Assembly: GCA_030427125.1 (NCBI GenBank)
Contig: JAUHXF010000007.1
Span: 1 to 49,684, forward strand
DNA: 49,684 bases
Source of the DNA: a bacterium
Lineage (GTDB): Bacteria > Patescibacteriota > Saccharimonadia > Saccharimonadales > SZUA-47
Direction of reading: 5' to 3'
Shown here: positions 35,135-43,787 of the stretch, one piece after another
Layout of the letters: each line of letters starts with the position of its first letter
Numbering within the stretch: the first letter of the stretch is position 1
Program-made: the position numbers and the translations under genes
Notes under the pieces: model-generated
Seen by the model: only the letters and a program-made list of their open reading frames with translations
Told to the model about the DNA's origin: nothing
The model's database searches: none

Positions 35135-37942
35135 TTATGAACAACCGGTTGTTGAACCGCATGTCGTACATACATAACAGCTACCAGATCGTTGCGTTTG
35201 GTTGCCGCAGCTATAACACATAGGTGCTTGCTCAACGCTCGCGCTGCTTGTAGTAGGTGCTACTGTTCGCTGCTTCTCTACTTTTGGTGCTTCACTCACC
35301 GTCGCTGGTCGTTGCTGTTCAAGAACAGGCGACTCAACCGGTGCAACCTTTGGTGCTTCGACAGCATCTACTAGCGTCGTCTGCTCCATCGGCATATCGT
35401 CGATTGAAGCAAGACCTAGCTCGAGTCGGTCATCAAAGCTAAGATAGCTTAATGCTAATCGTCTAAAAACGTAGTCAATGAGCGATGTTGCTGTTCGGAT
35501 ATCTGCATCATCGGTAATACCTGCTGGCGCAAAGGAGACACTAGTAAGTCCTTTGACATAGGTCTTCAATGGAACTCCGTGCTGCAAGCCAAAGCTGACT
35601 GCTCTACCGAATGACTCCATAAGACCTGAGAGTGTTGAACCCATCTTTGCTGTGTTGATGAATAGCTCACCAGGTCGACCATCATCATACTCACCAACGG
35701 TAAGGTAACCGTGACAGTCCCCTACTTGGAATGAGAATGTCTTTGAATTCCGTACCTTTGGTAGTTTCTCTCGTATACCTGAGCCACTAGTGATTCTTTC
35801 ATTTACCTGTTGAACAGTCTGCTCAACTGTTGCTGCAGTCTTTTTCTCTTCTTCTGAACCTTCTTTTTTCGCCATAGATAGTGGCTGTGCAACCTTACAG
35901 TTGTCTCGATAGATTGCAACGGCTTTAAGACCAAGCTTCCATGAGAGCAGGTGCAGCTCTTCTATGTCTTCGACAGATGCTTCTTCTGGCATATTTACGG
36001 TCTTCGAGATAGCTCCCGATAGGAATGGTTGCACCGCACCCATCATGCGCACGTGACCTTCATAGTGGATTGGGTTATCACCCATTGAGCAAGCAAACAC
36101 TGGCACATGTTCTTTTTTGAGATGAGGGGCGCCAAGGATACTCTTTTCTGTATCGATATAGTCGACAATATCGTCAACCTGCTTCTTTGTATAACCAAGA
36201 ACCTTTAGTGATCTAGGCACTGTCTGGTTAACGATAGACATCGTTCCACCACCGACAAGCTTCTTCACCTTCACAAGGCCGAGATCGGGCTCAATACCTG
36301 TGGTGTCACAGTCCATCATGAGGCCAATCGTGCCTGTCGGAGCAAGCACTGACGCCTGTGAGTTTCGTACACCAAATCGCGTACCAAGCTCTACTGCCTC
36401 GTCCCATGCAGCGGATGCTGCACTCAAGAGCTCCTCTGACACAAGTGTTGCATCAATGTTTGAGACTGCATCTCGATGCTTACTAAGTACACGAATCATT
36501 CCCTGCTTGTCTTTCGTGAATCCTGCGAATGGACCAACTCGATTAGCAATCTTTGCACTTGTTGCATAGGCATGACCTGTCATGAGCGCTGTGATGGCGG
36601 CGGCTTGTGCGCGACCCTCTGCTGAATCGTACGGGAGCCCTTGAGCCATTAATAGTGCACCGAGGTTTGCGTACCCAAGGCCAAGCTCACGATATGCTCG
36701 AGCATTCTTGCCAATTGTCTCTAACGGATAGTCAGAGTAGCCGACGAGAATTTCTTGACCAGTAAATACTAGTTCAACAACATGCTTGAATTCTTCAACA
36801 TTAAATGTGCCATCGTCACGAAGGAACTTGAGAAGATTGATGCTCGCGAGGTTACATGCCGAATTATCAAGGTGCATGTACTCAGAACATGGGTTTGATC
36901 CGTTAATCCGACCGGCGTTCGGTGTTGTGTGCCAGTCGTTAATAGTAGTATCAAACTGAAGACCAGGATCAGCACATTCCCATGCAGCTTCTGCGATTTG
37001 TCGCCAAATATCACGCGCTTTTACCTTCTTGTATGATTTGCCATCCGCAACTCCACGTAGATCCCAGTCAGTATCGTTCTCAACAGCTTCCATAAACTCA
37101 TCAGTCACACGCACAGAGTTGTTCGCGTTCTGATATTGCACAGAAAAGATGTCTTTTCCGTCGAGGCTCATGTCAAAACCAGCCTCTTCGAGTACACGTG
37201 CTTTTCGCTCTTCAACAGCCTTACACCAGATAAACTCTTCAACATCTGGGTGGTCAACGTTCAAGATAACCATCTTTGCAGCACGACGCGTCTTACCACC
37301 ACTCTTGATAGCACCTGCTGAAGCGTCGGCACCGCGCATAAAGCTCAGCGGACCTGAAGCAGTTCCAGCGCTCTTACCAAGCGGTTCATACGATGATCGA
37401 ATTGGACTAAGATTAACACCTGAGCCTGAACCACCCTTGAAGATCATACCTTCATCTTTGTACCAGTTCAGAATTGATCCCATAGTATCTTCGATACCAA
37501 GTATGAAACACGCACTTGCCTGCTGTGCTCGTCCTTCTGCACCGATGTTAAACCATACTGGAGAGTTGAATGAAGCTCGCTGCGTTGCAAGTACATACTT
37601 TAACTCTTCGCGGAATGTTTCAGCTTCGTCATCACTTTCAAAATACCCTTCTTGTACACCTTGTCGTGTGATAGTGTCGACAACACGATTAACAAGTGTC
37701 TTGAGCGAATTTTCTCTCTCATCTGTCCCCGGTGTACCAGTAAAGTACTTTTGAGAGACAATGTTAACGGCGTTTAGTGACCAGCCTTCAGGGAACTCAG
37801 CACCAAGCTGCTCGAATACCTTTTCTCCTGTCATTGGGTTGCTGATAACAGCATCCTTCTTTGTCCATTTTATCTGGTCATACCCCTTTTGACCGTCTTT
37901 TGTGTATTTTCTCGAGAATCCGAGACTCGTTGTTTGTGACAT
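35135..37942 (-). CDS. nrdJ: Adenosylcobalamin-dependent (class II) ribonucleotide reductase
   Basis: 935 residues from the ATG at 37942, which has GTGAGGG spaced six bases upstream. An upstream in-frame GTG lies inside that site and is unlikely to be used. The enzyme reduces ribonucleotides to deoxyribonucleotides using a cobalamin-generated radical. Visible motifs are FNSPVWFNIG, the QASACFILGIEDTM cysteine region, KGGSGSGVNLSPIRS, the NPCSEYMHLDNSACNLASINL active-site loop and APTGTIGLMMDCDTTGIEPD. The C-terminal tail is cysteine-rich (MCYSCGNQ, CYVCTTCGS), as in NrdJ proteins, where it re-reduces the active site or binds zinc. No N-terminal ATP-cone is seen. nrdR lies directly upstream. 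Cobalamin synthesis genes are not in the window, so the cofactor may come from outside. Confidence 0.95.
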   Translation of the reverse strand: MSQTTSLGFSRKYTKDGQKGYDQIKWTKKDAVISNPMTGEKVFEQLGAEFPEGWSLNAVNIVSQKYFTGTPGTDERENSLKTLVNRVVDTITRQGVQEGYFESDDEAETFREELKYVLATQRASFNSPVWFNIGAEGRAQQASACFILGIEDTMGSILNWYKDEGMIFKGGSGSGVNLSPIRSSYEPLGKSAGTASGPLSFMRGADASAGAIKSGGKTRRAAKMVILNVDHPDVEEFIWCKAVEERKARVLEEAGFDMSLDGKDIFSVQYQNANNSVRVTDEFMEAVENDTDWDLRGVADGKSYKKVKARDIWRQIAEAAWECADPGLQFDTTINDWHTTPNAGRINGSNPCSEYMHLDNSACNLASINLLKFLRDDGTFNVEEFKHVVELVFTGQEILVGYSDYPLETIGKNARAYRELGLGYANLGALLMAQGLPYDSAEGRAQAAAITALMTGHAYATSAKIANRVGPFAGFTKDKQGMIRVLSKHRDAVSNIDATLVSEELLSAASAAWDEAVELGTRFGVRNSQASVLAPTGTIGLMMDCDTTGIEPDLGLVKVKKLVGGGTMSIVNQTVPRSLKVLGYTKKQVDDIVDYIDTEKSILGAPHLKKEHVPVFACSMGDNPIHYEGHVRMMGAVQPFLSGAISKTVNMPEEASVEDIEELHLLSWKLGLKAVAIYRDNCKVAQPLSMAKKEGSEEEKKTAATVEQTVQQVNERITSGSGIREKLPKVRNSKTFSFQVGDCHGYLTVGEYDDGRPGELFINTAKMGSTLSGLMESFGRAVSFGLQHGVPLKTYVKGLTSVSFAPAGITDDADIRTATSLIDYVFRRLALSYLSFDDRLELGLASIDDMPMEQTTLVDAVEAPKVAPVESPVLEQQRPATVSEAPKVEKQRTVAPTTSSASVEQAPMCYSCGNQTQRSGSCYVCTTCGSTTGCS

Positions 37943-38104
37943 TTTTACCCTCACTTTAATTAGTATATTTTTTAGTTTTTTATATTGTTGAGCCCAAAGG
38001 CTCGCGTAACATGCGACACGCTACAGTCTCTCTTGTAGCGAGTTCACTTATGCTAGCTCCCGCAGAGGACCTATCCCCCGCGGCAACCAGCATGGACCTA
38101 CTTT
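37943..38104 (-). promoter_or_regulatory. Structured leader between nrdR and nrdJ
   Basis: The transcript folds into a long hairpin at 38050-38093: nine pairs, one G/G mismatch, ten pairs, loop UAGG, with four G.U pairs. It is followed by CGCUACA/UGUAGCG (38019-38040) and GAGCC/GGCUC (37990-38003). CUCGC (38038-38042) can pair instead with GCGAG (38001-38005), so two exclusive folds exist. I see no cobalamin-riboswitch box and no T-tract. An RNA regulatory element is likely but its class is unknown. Confidence 0.5.
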
Positions 38105-38563
38105 TTACGTTCTTTTTGTCTTGATATCTGATAGCTCTTTTTCAAAACTAGCAAGATCTTTAAACCGTCGATAGACACTAGCAAAACGCACATATGCTAC
38201 TTCGTCTATATCAAAGAGGCGCTTTGTAACCTCTTCACCAATACGACTCGATGGGACCTCTACGTCCCCACACTCATACAGTGACCGCTCTACATCGCTT
38301 ACAAGCTTCTCAACTTGCATGCTAGTTACTGACGTCTTCTCACACGCTCTAAAGACACCGGCTAGGAGCTTTTCACGACTATACAGCTGTCTTGTGCCAT
38401 CGTTCTTGACGATGACAAGCTGCGGCTTCTCTATCCGCTCATACGTCGTAAATCTATTTTGGCATTTAATGCACTCTCGACGTCTGCGGATTGAGTCGCC
38501 TTCTGATACATCACGAGATTCGATAACTTTTGTATCAGTAGCCTCGCATTGATTACATCGCAT
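38105..38563 (-). CDS. nrdR: Transcriptional repressor NrdR
   Basis: 152 residues, the usual family length. An N-terminal zinc ribbon (MRCNQCEATDTKVIESR, RRRRECIKCQNRFTTYER) binds DNA. It is followed by an ATP-cone (PQLVIVKNDGTRQLYSREKL...GVFRACEK) that senses ATP/dATP. The family represses ribonucleotide reductase genes when dATP is high. nrdJ follows 163 nt downstream on the same strand, and two NrdR boxes lie in the promoter upstream, so autoregulation of an nrdR-nrdJ transcript is likely. The start ATG is at 38563, with a weak Shine-Dalgarno. Confidence 0.96.
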   Translation of the reverse strand: MRCNQCEATDTKVIESRDVSEGDSIRRRRECIKCQNRFTTYERIEKPQLVIVKNDGTRQLYSREKLLAGVFRACEKTSVTSMQVEKLVSDVERSLYECGDVEVPSSRIGEEVTKRLFDIDEVAYVRFASVYRRFKDLASFEKELSDIKTKRT

Positions 38564-38607
38564 TATTGCTTTTCACTCACTTTCCGTTGGTTTTTGTAAG
38601 GTACATT

Positions 38608-38662
38608 ATGCTATATATAGCGTTTACATATACATACTAACGCTATCTATAGTGTGATTCAA
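38608..38662 (-). promoter_or_regulatory. nrdR promoter with two NrdR boxes
   Basis: Minus-strand -35 TTGAAT (38657-38662), 17-bp spacer, -10 TAGTAT (38634-38639). Box A, ACACTATAGATAGCGT (38640-38655), fills the spacer. Box B, ACGCTATATATAGCAT (38608-38623), lies just past the expected start site. Both match the known NrdR box pattern and are 32 bp apart, about three helical turns, as expected for cooperative NrdR binding. Confidence 0.82.
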
Positions 38663-38696
38663 TCGTTTTTTAGTTGTATTTTTTATGACGAGAACG

Positions 38697-40046
38697 TCAC
38701 TTTGTCTCTGTTTCGTCTTGCGTTTTTTTGGTTTTGTTCTTTTTAAACCGTCTTAAAAACGAGGGCTTATCGAGCTCAGACTCTTCGTCTGATTGTTCGT
38801 CGCTATTTTTATCATCGTCATCAGATTTTTTTACTTCGTCTTTTTTAGACTTAGCATTATCAGATTTCTCGTCATCAGTATCTTCTTTTTGAGAATCCAT
38901 TGACCAGATACTTGGACCTGTGTCTTCTTTGTCATTAAGCTCACCAAGTGATGCGTCAGAACTTGATACCGTAGCGTCTGACTCAAGATCCATATCAACA
39001 TCTTGAATATCGGCATCTTCTTTCTGAGAAGGGGTTGTAGCAGAACTTGCACTAGTGACTACCGGAGCGGCTGCTGTTGAACGAGCATGATAAGACGCAT
39101 CGAATCCTGTTGCCACAACAGTTACAATCACCTCGCCTTCGACATCATCGTTTATTGTTGCTCCGAAGATAATATTGGCACTTGGATCCGCAGCAGCAGT
39201 AATCGTCTCTGCGGCAGCATTAATCTCATGCATAGCCATGTCTGTGCCACCAATAACATTGAAGAGCACGCCACGAGCACCATCAATTGACACCTCAAGA
39301 AGCGGAGATTCAGTTGCCTGCTTTGCAGCTTCAACTGCACGATTCTCGCCAGAAGCACGACCGATACCCATGAGTGCGCTTCCCGCGTTGCTCATAACAG
39401 CCTTCACGTCAGCAAAGTCGAGATTAATTAGACCATGAACAGTGATTAGATCTGATATTCCCTGAACACCCTGTCGCAGCACGTCATCAGCTACCTTGAA
39501 AGCTTCCAGTAGCGGTGTTTTACGATCAATGGTCTGCAGCAACCGATCATTCGGTACAGTTATAAGTGTGTCAACGTGCTTGCCAAGGCTATCAATAGCT
39601 GTTTCTGCATTCACTTTTCGCTTCTGGCCTTCAAAAGCAAACGGCCGAGTTGCAAATCCAACGACGAGCGCACCGCCTTCATGGGCGATTTGCGCAACTA
39701 CATGACCCGCTCCGCTACCTGTACCACCACCGGCACCAATGGTAACGAACACCATATCGGCACCATCTAAAGCAGCTTTTATCTCGTCCTTCGACTCGTT
39801 TGCTGCCCGCTCTCCAACCGATGGATCTGCACCCGCACCAAGCCCCTTAGTCGTATCTTTACCGATGTGAATTTTTGTAGATGCTTTAGAGTGGTGTAAT
39901 GCTTGTGCATCAGTATTTACGGCGATGAATTCAACACCTTCAACGCCAGCTTCAACCATACGGTTAATAGCTGCGCCTCCGGCACCACCAACACCAACAA
40001 CTTTAATCCTTGCAAACGTCTCTATAGCCGGCGCTACCTGTGGCAT
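38697..40046 (-). CDS. ftsZ: Cell division protein FtsZ
   Basis: 449 residues. This tubulin-like GTPase forms the division ring. The N-terminal Rossmann part ([17 protein letters not shown]), the GTP-binding signature GGGTGSG (residues 106-112), NDRLL and the T7 loop NLDFADVK, which completes the neighbour's GTPase site, are all present. A long acidic, low-complexity linker (~325-430) leads to [13 protein letters not shown], the C-terminal peptide that binds FtsA. The gene lies 76 nt after ftsA and has its own promoter plus GAGGAG nine bases before the ATG. It ends with TGA. Confidence 0.97.
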   Translation of the reverse strand: MPQVAPAIETFARIKVVGVGGAGGAAINRMVEAGVEGVEFIAVNTDAQALHHSKASTKIHIGKDTTKGLGAGADPSVGERAANESKDEIKAALDGADMVFVTIGAGGGTGSGAGHVVAQIAHEGGALVVGFATRPFAFEGQKRKVNAETAIDSLGKHVDTLITVPNDRLLQTIDRKTPLLEAFKVADDVLRQGVQGISDLITVHGLINLDFADVKAVMSNAGSALMGIGRASGENRAVEAAKQATESPLLEVSIDGARGVLFNVIGGTDMAMHEINAAAETITAAADPSANIIFGATINDDVEGEVIVTVVATGFDASYHARSTAAAPVVTSASSATTPSQKEDADIQDVDMDLESDATVSSSDASLGELNDKEDTGPSIWSMDSQKEDTDDEKSDNAKSKKDEVKKSDDDDKNSDEQSDEESELDKPSFLRRFKKNKTKKTQDETETK

Positions 40047-40077
40047 ATGTTATGTCTCCTCAAATATCTATAAGAAC

Positions 40078-40106
40078 AGTATAGCGACCGAATATATAAC
40101 TTGCAA
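40078..40106 (-). promoter_or_regulatory. Promoter of ftsZ
   Basis: -35 TTGCAA (40101-40106), 17-bp spacer, -10 TATACT (40078-40083), giving a leader of about 25 nt with a good Shine-Dalgarno. The same hexamer pair with the same spacing drives the winged-helix gene at 43735. Confidence 0.65.
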
Positions 40107-40122
40107 CAAACCAAAGGAGCTT

Positions 40123-41346
40123 CTAACGATTCTTAAAACGCTTGAACAGAGATGTAATGTTGTCAATCATACCTGAATAATTATTTGGGTGACCCGCTGG
40201 ATGTTGCCCTTCGAGCAGCATGTCAAGAAGCATCAAACCAATTGGTGTCGCAAAACGTAAATCTGCAGCTGCATCAGCCAATCCACCTACTTCTTGCATG
40301 ACACCTATTCGTGCTGGCAGCTCTAATTTCTCTTTTGCGAAATCGTCTAAACCCTTAATCTGCGAAGTCCCACCAGTAAACACGACACCTCCAGGTAATT
40401 TTCGTGAACGATTTGCTCGCTTTAGTTCTTTATCGACGAGCTCAAGCAACTCTTCAATGCGCGCCTCAACAACCATATGCACGTCATCAGCATCAAAAAT
40501 ATGTTGCTTTTTATCATAAGTAACGGATACGGTAGATCGAACGGGCTTCAATATGGATGCGTGTTCTATCTTCACCTTTTCAGCGACATCAAGATCAGTT
40601 TTAAGCCCAATAGCAAGATCATTGGTCACATGTACGCCACCAACTGGTATAACAGCGACATGCTGGACTTCCCCATCTTCAATAATAACGACATTAGTAG
40701 TGCCAGCACCTATATCTATAACTGCAGTACCTGCTTCACGCTGTTGTCGAGTCAACACTGCTTCGGCAGATGCGAGACTTGAAACAGTGCGATGTTTCGG
40801 TGCGACCGAGCCTTTTTCAAGTGCCGACTCAAGCAATCTAAGATTCGGCGTTGCAGCAGTCACGATGTGTGTATCAACTTCGAGTCGCACACCCTGCATA
40901 CCAATTGGATCCTTAATATTATCTTGTCCATCGAGACGATATGCCTTTGGAAACACTTGAATAATCTCCCTGTTCGCTGGGAGCTTCATCACAGCGGCTG
41001 CCTCTTCAACACGCAATCTATCTTCAACTGTTATTTCCCGATTAGCAGCGCTGATTGCGATGACACCTCTAGAGTTAAACCCTTCAACGTGAGCACCATT
41101 AATATTAATGGTGCCACCATTAATATGTCTTCCAGATAATCGCTCAGCATCAGCTAGAGCCTCAGAAATGGCAACAGCGGTTTCCTCAGCATGAGCCACT
41201 ACACCGCGCCGCATGCCGCTATTTTCGACACTACTGTATCCAATAATTTCTGGACGCCCTTGCTCGTCTACACTCCCTACGACAACGCGCACAGCAGAAG
41301 TACCAATATCAATTCCGACAAAATGTGGTGTGTTTGTTTCGCGCAT
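40123..41346 (-). CDS. ftsA: Cell division protein FtsA
   Basis: 407 residues. An actin-like ATPase that tethers FtsZ to the membrane. Actin-family motifs are visible: phosphate 1 (VGIDIGTSAVRVVVG), the SHS2/1C region (INGAHVEGFNSRGVIAI), phosphate 2 (TAVIDIGAGTTNVVII) and the adenosine motif (GGVVFTGGTSQIKGL). The C-terminal ITSLFKRFKNR is a short amphipathic basic helix of the membrane-targeting type. The gene is followed by ftsZ. Its own promoter is so close that the mRNA should be nearly leaderless. Confidence 0.95.
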   Translation of the reverse strand: MRETNTPHFVGIDIGTSAVRVVVGSVDEQGRPEIIGYSSVENSGMRRGVVAHAEETAVAISEALADAERLSGRHINGGTININGAHVEGFNSRGVIAISAANREITVEDRLRVEEAAAVMKLPANREIIQVFPKAYRLDGQDNIKDPIGMQGVRLEVDTHIVTAATPNLRLLESALEKGSVAPKHRTVSSLASAEAVLTRQQREAGTAVIDIGAGTTNVVIIEDGEVQHVAVIPVGGVHVTNDLAIGLKTDLDVAEKVKIEHASILKPVRSTVSVTYDKKQHIFDADDVHMVVEARIEELLELVDKELKRANRSRKLPGGVVFTGGTSQIKGLDDFAKEKLELPARIGVMQEVGGLADAAADLRFATPIGLMLLDMLLEGQHPAGHPNNYSGMIDNITSLFKRFKNR

Positions 41347-41355
41347 GACGCTTGC

Positions 41356-41385
41356 AGTATATCGCTATTGGTTACCTTATAGCAA
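41356..41385 (-). promoter_or_regulatory. Promoter of ftsA
   Basis: -35 TTGCTA (41380-41385), 18-bp spacer, -10 TATACT (41356-41361), only 9 nt before the ATG at 41346. Confidence 0.5.
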
Positions 41386-41400
41386 GCAGTTACCTCTTAT

Positions 41401-42165
41401 TTATCTGGTGAGGATTTCTACGCCATCTTCTGTAATCAAAAGCGTATCTTCAAAGTGCGCAGACTTTGATCCATCGCGAGTACGAATAGTCCAACCGTCT
41501 GGATCAACGACCACACGCCAGTCTCCAAGTGTTGCCATTGGCTCTACTGCAATCGTCATACCTGTTTTCAGAACACTTCCCATGCCTTTAAATCCATAGT
41601 TTGGAATTTCAGGCGCTTCATGTAAATCATGCCCAACGCCATGCCCAACTAACTCGCGAACGATACCCAATCCGTTGTCATCTAGCACTTTTTGGACCGC
41701 AGCGCCGATGTCGCCTGTCCGTGCACCGTTCTTAATGACGTTTATACCCTCGTCAAGCGAGCGCTTTGTATTCTTTACGAGATCTTCTTCTTCCTTCGAG
41801 AGGGCCTTACCACCAACAATAAACGTACGTGCTGCGTCAGTAATCATCCCTCCATACAGAACGCCAAAGTCAAACCCAACAATATCACCTTCTTTAAATG
41901 GCTTATCGGTTGGGATTCCATGTACAACTGCATCATTTATAGATATGCAAACAGACGCAGGAAAATCCGGGACTCCTGGGCCAGCAGGCACGCCTAGAAA
42001 AGCGGGTTTTCCACCCATTTTCTTCAACGCTACACGCGCCATTGCATCAATTTCAACACCAGTTACACCTGGTGCAAGCTTTTGCTCAATTAAATCCAAT
42101 ACACGGCGCAGCATGTCACCGCTCTTTCGAATGGCTTCAATCTCGTTAGCGTTCTTTGGTCGCAC
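41401..42165 (-). CDS. map: Methionine aminopeptidase, type I
   Basis: 254 residues. It removes the N-terminal methionine from new proteins after deformylation by Def, which is encoded nearby. Metal-ligand and active-site segments are in order: VVHGIP (His), GFDFGVLYGGMITDAARTF (two Asp), LVGHGVGHDLHEAPEIPN (His), GMTIAVEPM (Glu) and SAHFEDTLLIT (Glu). It starts with GTG at 42165, one base after the adk stop, so the two are probably translationally coupled. It is the last gene of the rpsU-yqeY-adk-map group. Confidence 0.95.
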   Translation of the reverse strand: MRPKNANEIEAIRKSGDMLRRVLDLIEQKLAPGVTGVEIDAMARVALKKMGGKPAFLGVPAGPGVPDFPASVCISINDAVVHGIPTDKPFKEGDIVGFDFGVLYGGMITDAARTFIVGGKALSKEEEDLVKNTKRSLDEGINVIKNGARTGDIGAAVQKVLDDNGLGIVRELVGHGVGHDLHEAPEIPNYGFKGMGSVLKTGMTIAVEPMATLGDWRVVVDPDGWTIRTRDGSKSAHFEDTLLITEDGVEILTR

Positions 42166-42166
42166 G

Positions 42167-42721
42167 CTACCCTCCTATGCGTAAATCTTCGATGACGCGT
42201 GCGATTCGTGCACGTACTTCTTTTTCCGTACCATTGCCGTCTACTCGTGGTGATGGCACGCCTTGTTTTTCAAAAAAATCAAGAATTGGTTTTGTTGATC
42301 TATCATATTCTTCAAAGCGAGTTTTAATTACAGACTCTGTATCATCCGGTCGACCACGAGCGAGCAAACGCTTAGTAACGACATCCTGGTCCGCCTCAAG
42401 CCTGATAATGCAATCTATTGGCGCATTATGCTTTTCAGTGAACGCCTGCAACCACTCAGCCTGTGCACGTGTGCGTGGAAATCCATCTAGGATAACCTTT
42501 ACCTTACCATCGTGCACGTGCTCCGTAAGAATTGGATCTACCATTTCAAATAACTCTTCGTCAGTAAGTAGTTCTCCCTTATTCATGCGTTCACGCTTTT
42601 CACCGCTGATATGCTGACGCAAAATTTCGCCTGTAGAGATCCATGGATATCCAAGCATGTCAGACAAATGCCTGCCTTGCACACTCTTACCTGCACCAAC
42701 CACTCCCATGAATAGAATCAT
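42167..42721 (-). CDS. adk: Adenylate kinase
   Basis: 184 residues. Interconverts AMP and ATP with ADP. The P-loop reads MGVVGAGKSVQGRHLSDML, with GVVGAGKS in place of the usual GxPGxGKG. The AMP-binding region (STGEILRQHI) and VILDGFPRTRAQAEWL follow. The lid is short, without zinc cysteines (RLLARGRPDDTESVIKTRFEEYDRSTKPI). Its ATG overlaps the stop of yqeY by one base (TAATG). It is near map, as in many bacteria, but without secY between them. Confidence 0.93.
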   Translation of the reverse strand: MILFMGVVGAGKSVQGRHLSDMLGYPWISTGEILRQHISGEKRERMNKGELLTDEELFEMVDPILTEHVHDGKVKVILDGFPRTRAQAEWLQAFTEKHNAPIDCIIRLEADQDVVTKRLLARGRPDDTESVIKTRFEEYDRSTKPILDFFEKQGVPSPRVDGNGTEKEVRARIARVIEDLRIGG

Positions 42722-43173
42722 TATGCCGTAATCCTGTCTTTTACGATTTGAGCCAGGAGAGCTCCATCAATGTTATCAGCTTTTGCTTTCACGACACCGA
42801 TTATACGCCCCATGTCTTTCATTGATATATCGCCTTCTAAGGAACTGACCACCTCATCGACCAACTTCTTGACGTCATCTTCGCTCATTTCCTCAGGAAG
42901 ATACTTTTCAATAACCTCTAATTGATATTTCTCAATGTTGGCCCGCTCTTGCTCGCCAGCTTTCTGGTAGACATCCAAAGACTCCTTGCGAGATTTTTGT
43001 TCTTTCTTAAGAACAGCAACTATCTCATTATCTTCCAAACCTTGGTCTCGCTTATTTTCAGCGACCTCTTTAGAGAGAATTGCGCTTTTCAAATCACGCA
43101 GAATACCAACGAGCGGCTTGTCCCCTGCCAACATTGCTGCCTTAAGGTCATCACTCAATTGCTGTTTAAGCAT
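42721..43173 (-). CDS. yqeY: GatB/YqeY domain protein
   Basis: 150 residues, typical for stand-alone YqeY. The N-terminal helical part (LSDDLKAAMLAGDKPLVGILRDLKSAI) and the tail (VSSLEGDISMKDMGRIIGVVKAKADNIDGALLAQIVKDRI) match the GatB C-terminal-like fold that binds tRNA in amidotransferases. The stand-alone protein's exact role is unsettled. It lies 9 nt after rpsU and overlaps adk by one base. rpsU next to yqeY is a common bacterial arrangement. Confidence 0.9.
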   Translation of the reverse strand: MLKQQLSDDLKAAMLAGDKPLVGILRDLKSAILSKEVAENKRDQGLEDNEIVAVLKKEQKSRKESLDVYQKAGEQERANIEKYQLEVIEKYLPEEMSEDDVKKLVDEVVSSLEGDISMKDMGRIIGVVKAKADNIDGALLAQIVKDRITA

Positions 43174-43182
43174 GCGGCTGAA

Positions 43183-43398
43183 CTACTTCTGTCCGAGTCG
43201 GATTTTCTTGAACTTAACTGCTTTTCGTTCTTTGCGGATAATCGCCTTGTCACGACGGTCTCGCTTGCTCATTGGCTTTTCGAACCGCTGTGTTGCCTTA
43301 ACCTCTGCAAGAACACCTGACTGAGAAACTTTACGCGTAAAACGGCGCAATAAATTCTCAAGAGGTTCTTTTGGATCTTTTTTGCTCACTTGAATCAT
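43183..43398 (-). CDS. rpsU: 30S ribosomal protein S21
   Basis: 71 residues, basic (PLENLLRRFTRKVSQSGVLAEVKATQRFEKPMSKRDRRDKAIIRKERK). This is the S21 signature of a first helix followed by a long basic helix. First gene of the rpsU-yqeY-adk-map operon, with a near-consensus promoter 9 nt before the ATG. S21 acts near the 16S 3' end, which makes a leaderless mRNA for this gene notable. Confidence 0.93.
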   Translation of the reverse strand: MIQVSKKDPKEPLENLLRRFTRKVSQSGVLAEVKATQRFEKPMSKRDRRDKAIIRKERKAVKFKKIRLGQK

Positions 43399-43407
43399 AG
43401 GATTTCT

Positions 43408-43436
43408 ATTCTACCTCAGTTGACTGTCTTTATCAA
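43408..43436 (-). promoter_or_regulatory. Promoter of the rpsU operon
   Basis: -35 TTGATA (43431-43436), 17-bp spacer, -10 TAGAAT (43408-43413). The ATG at 43398 begins 9 nt later, so the transcript should have only a 2-4 nt leader. Confidence 0.6.
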
Positions 43437-43444
43437 GAGTTGTT

Positions 43445-43735
43445 TTAAGGAGTTTGCTGTCTTTTCTGCGCAGCACGCTGTGACTTAAGCACAATACTCT
43501 GTAATTCTTTGAATATTAAAAAGTGCTTATTTGTGTAATACACTTTCGTATTGCCCTGCTTTTCAGAAATAAGGAAGCCAGCTTTCTCGAGTTTTTTTAG
43601 CTCTCGCTGTATATTTCCTGCATCCTCTTTAATAAGCTTTGCAAGGCCCCGTACATGTGTTTTGAAGTCAGGATATTTGGCATAAACAACAACGATTTTG
43701 CGTCTGACCCTTGATGTAATGAATGTATCTAACAT
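43445..43735 (-). CDS. Small winged-helix DNA-binding protein
   Basis: 96 residues. The fold reads as an ArsR/MarR-like winged helix: helix RRKIVVVYAKYPDFKT, helix VRGLAKLIKEDAG, recognition helix NIQRELKKLEKAGFLI, wing SEKQGNTKVYYT, then a C-terminal helix. No metal-sensing cysteines are visible. It is transcribed divergently from priA. An inverted repeat (ACAACG 15 nt CGTTGT) brackets its own -10, suggesting autoregulation. Targets are unknown. Confidence 0.8.
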   Translation of the reverse strand: MLDTFITSRVRRKIVVVYAKYPDFKTHVRGLAKLIKEDAGNIQRELKKLEKAGFLISEKQGNTKVYYTNKHFLIFKELQSIVLKSQRAAQKRQQTP

Positions 43736-43760
43736 AAGCCTTTTATTGTTATTAGAACAA

Positions 43761-43787
43761 CGTACATACGAGTATAGCGTTGTCTTG
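43761..43787. promoter_or_regulatory. Candidate operator around the -10 of the winged-helix gene
   Basis: AACAACG at 43756-43762 region and CGTTGTC at 43778-43784 (+ strand) form an inverted repeat (six matched bases per arm, 15-nt centre) on both sides of AGTATA. The position suits repression by the adjacent regulator. Confidence 0.3.

Noticed and set aside
37943-38104. Cobalamin riboswitch before nrdJ
   Set aside because: No recognisable B12 box or the usual multi-arm layout. Kept only as an unassigned structured leader.
12560-40046. Alternative genetic code (TGA as Gly or Trp)
   Set aside because: TGA terminates the gene at 12560 and ftsZ at 38697 at sensible family ends, and the long frames contain no in-frame TGA.
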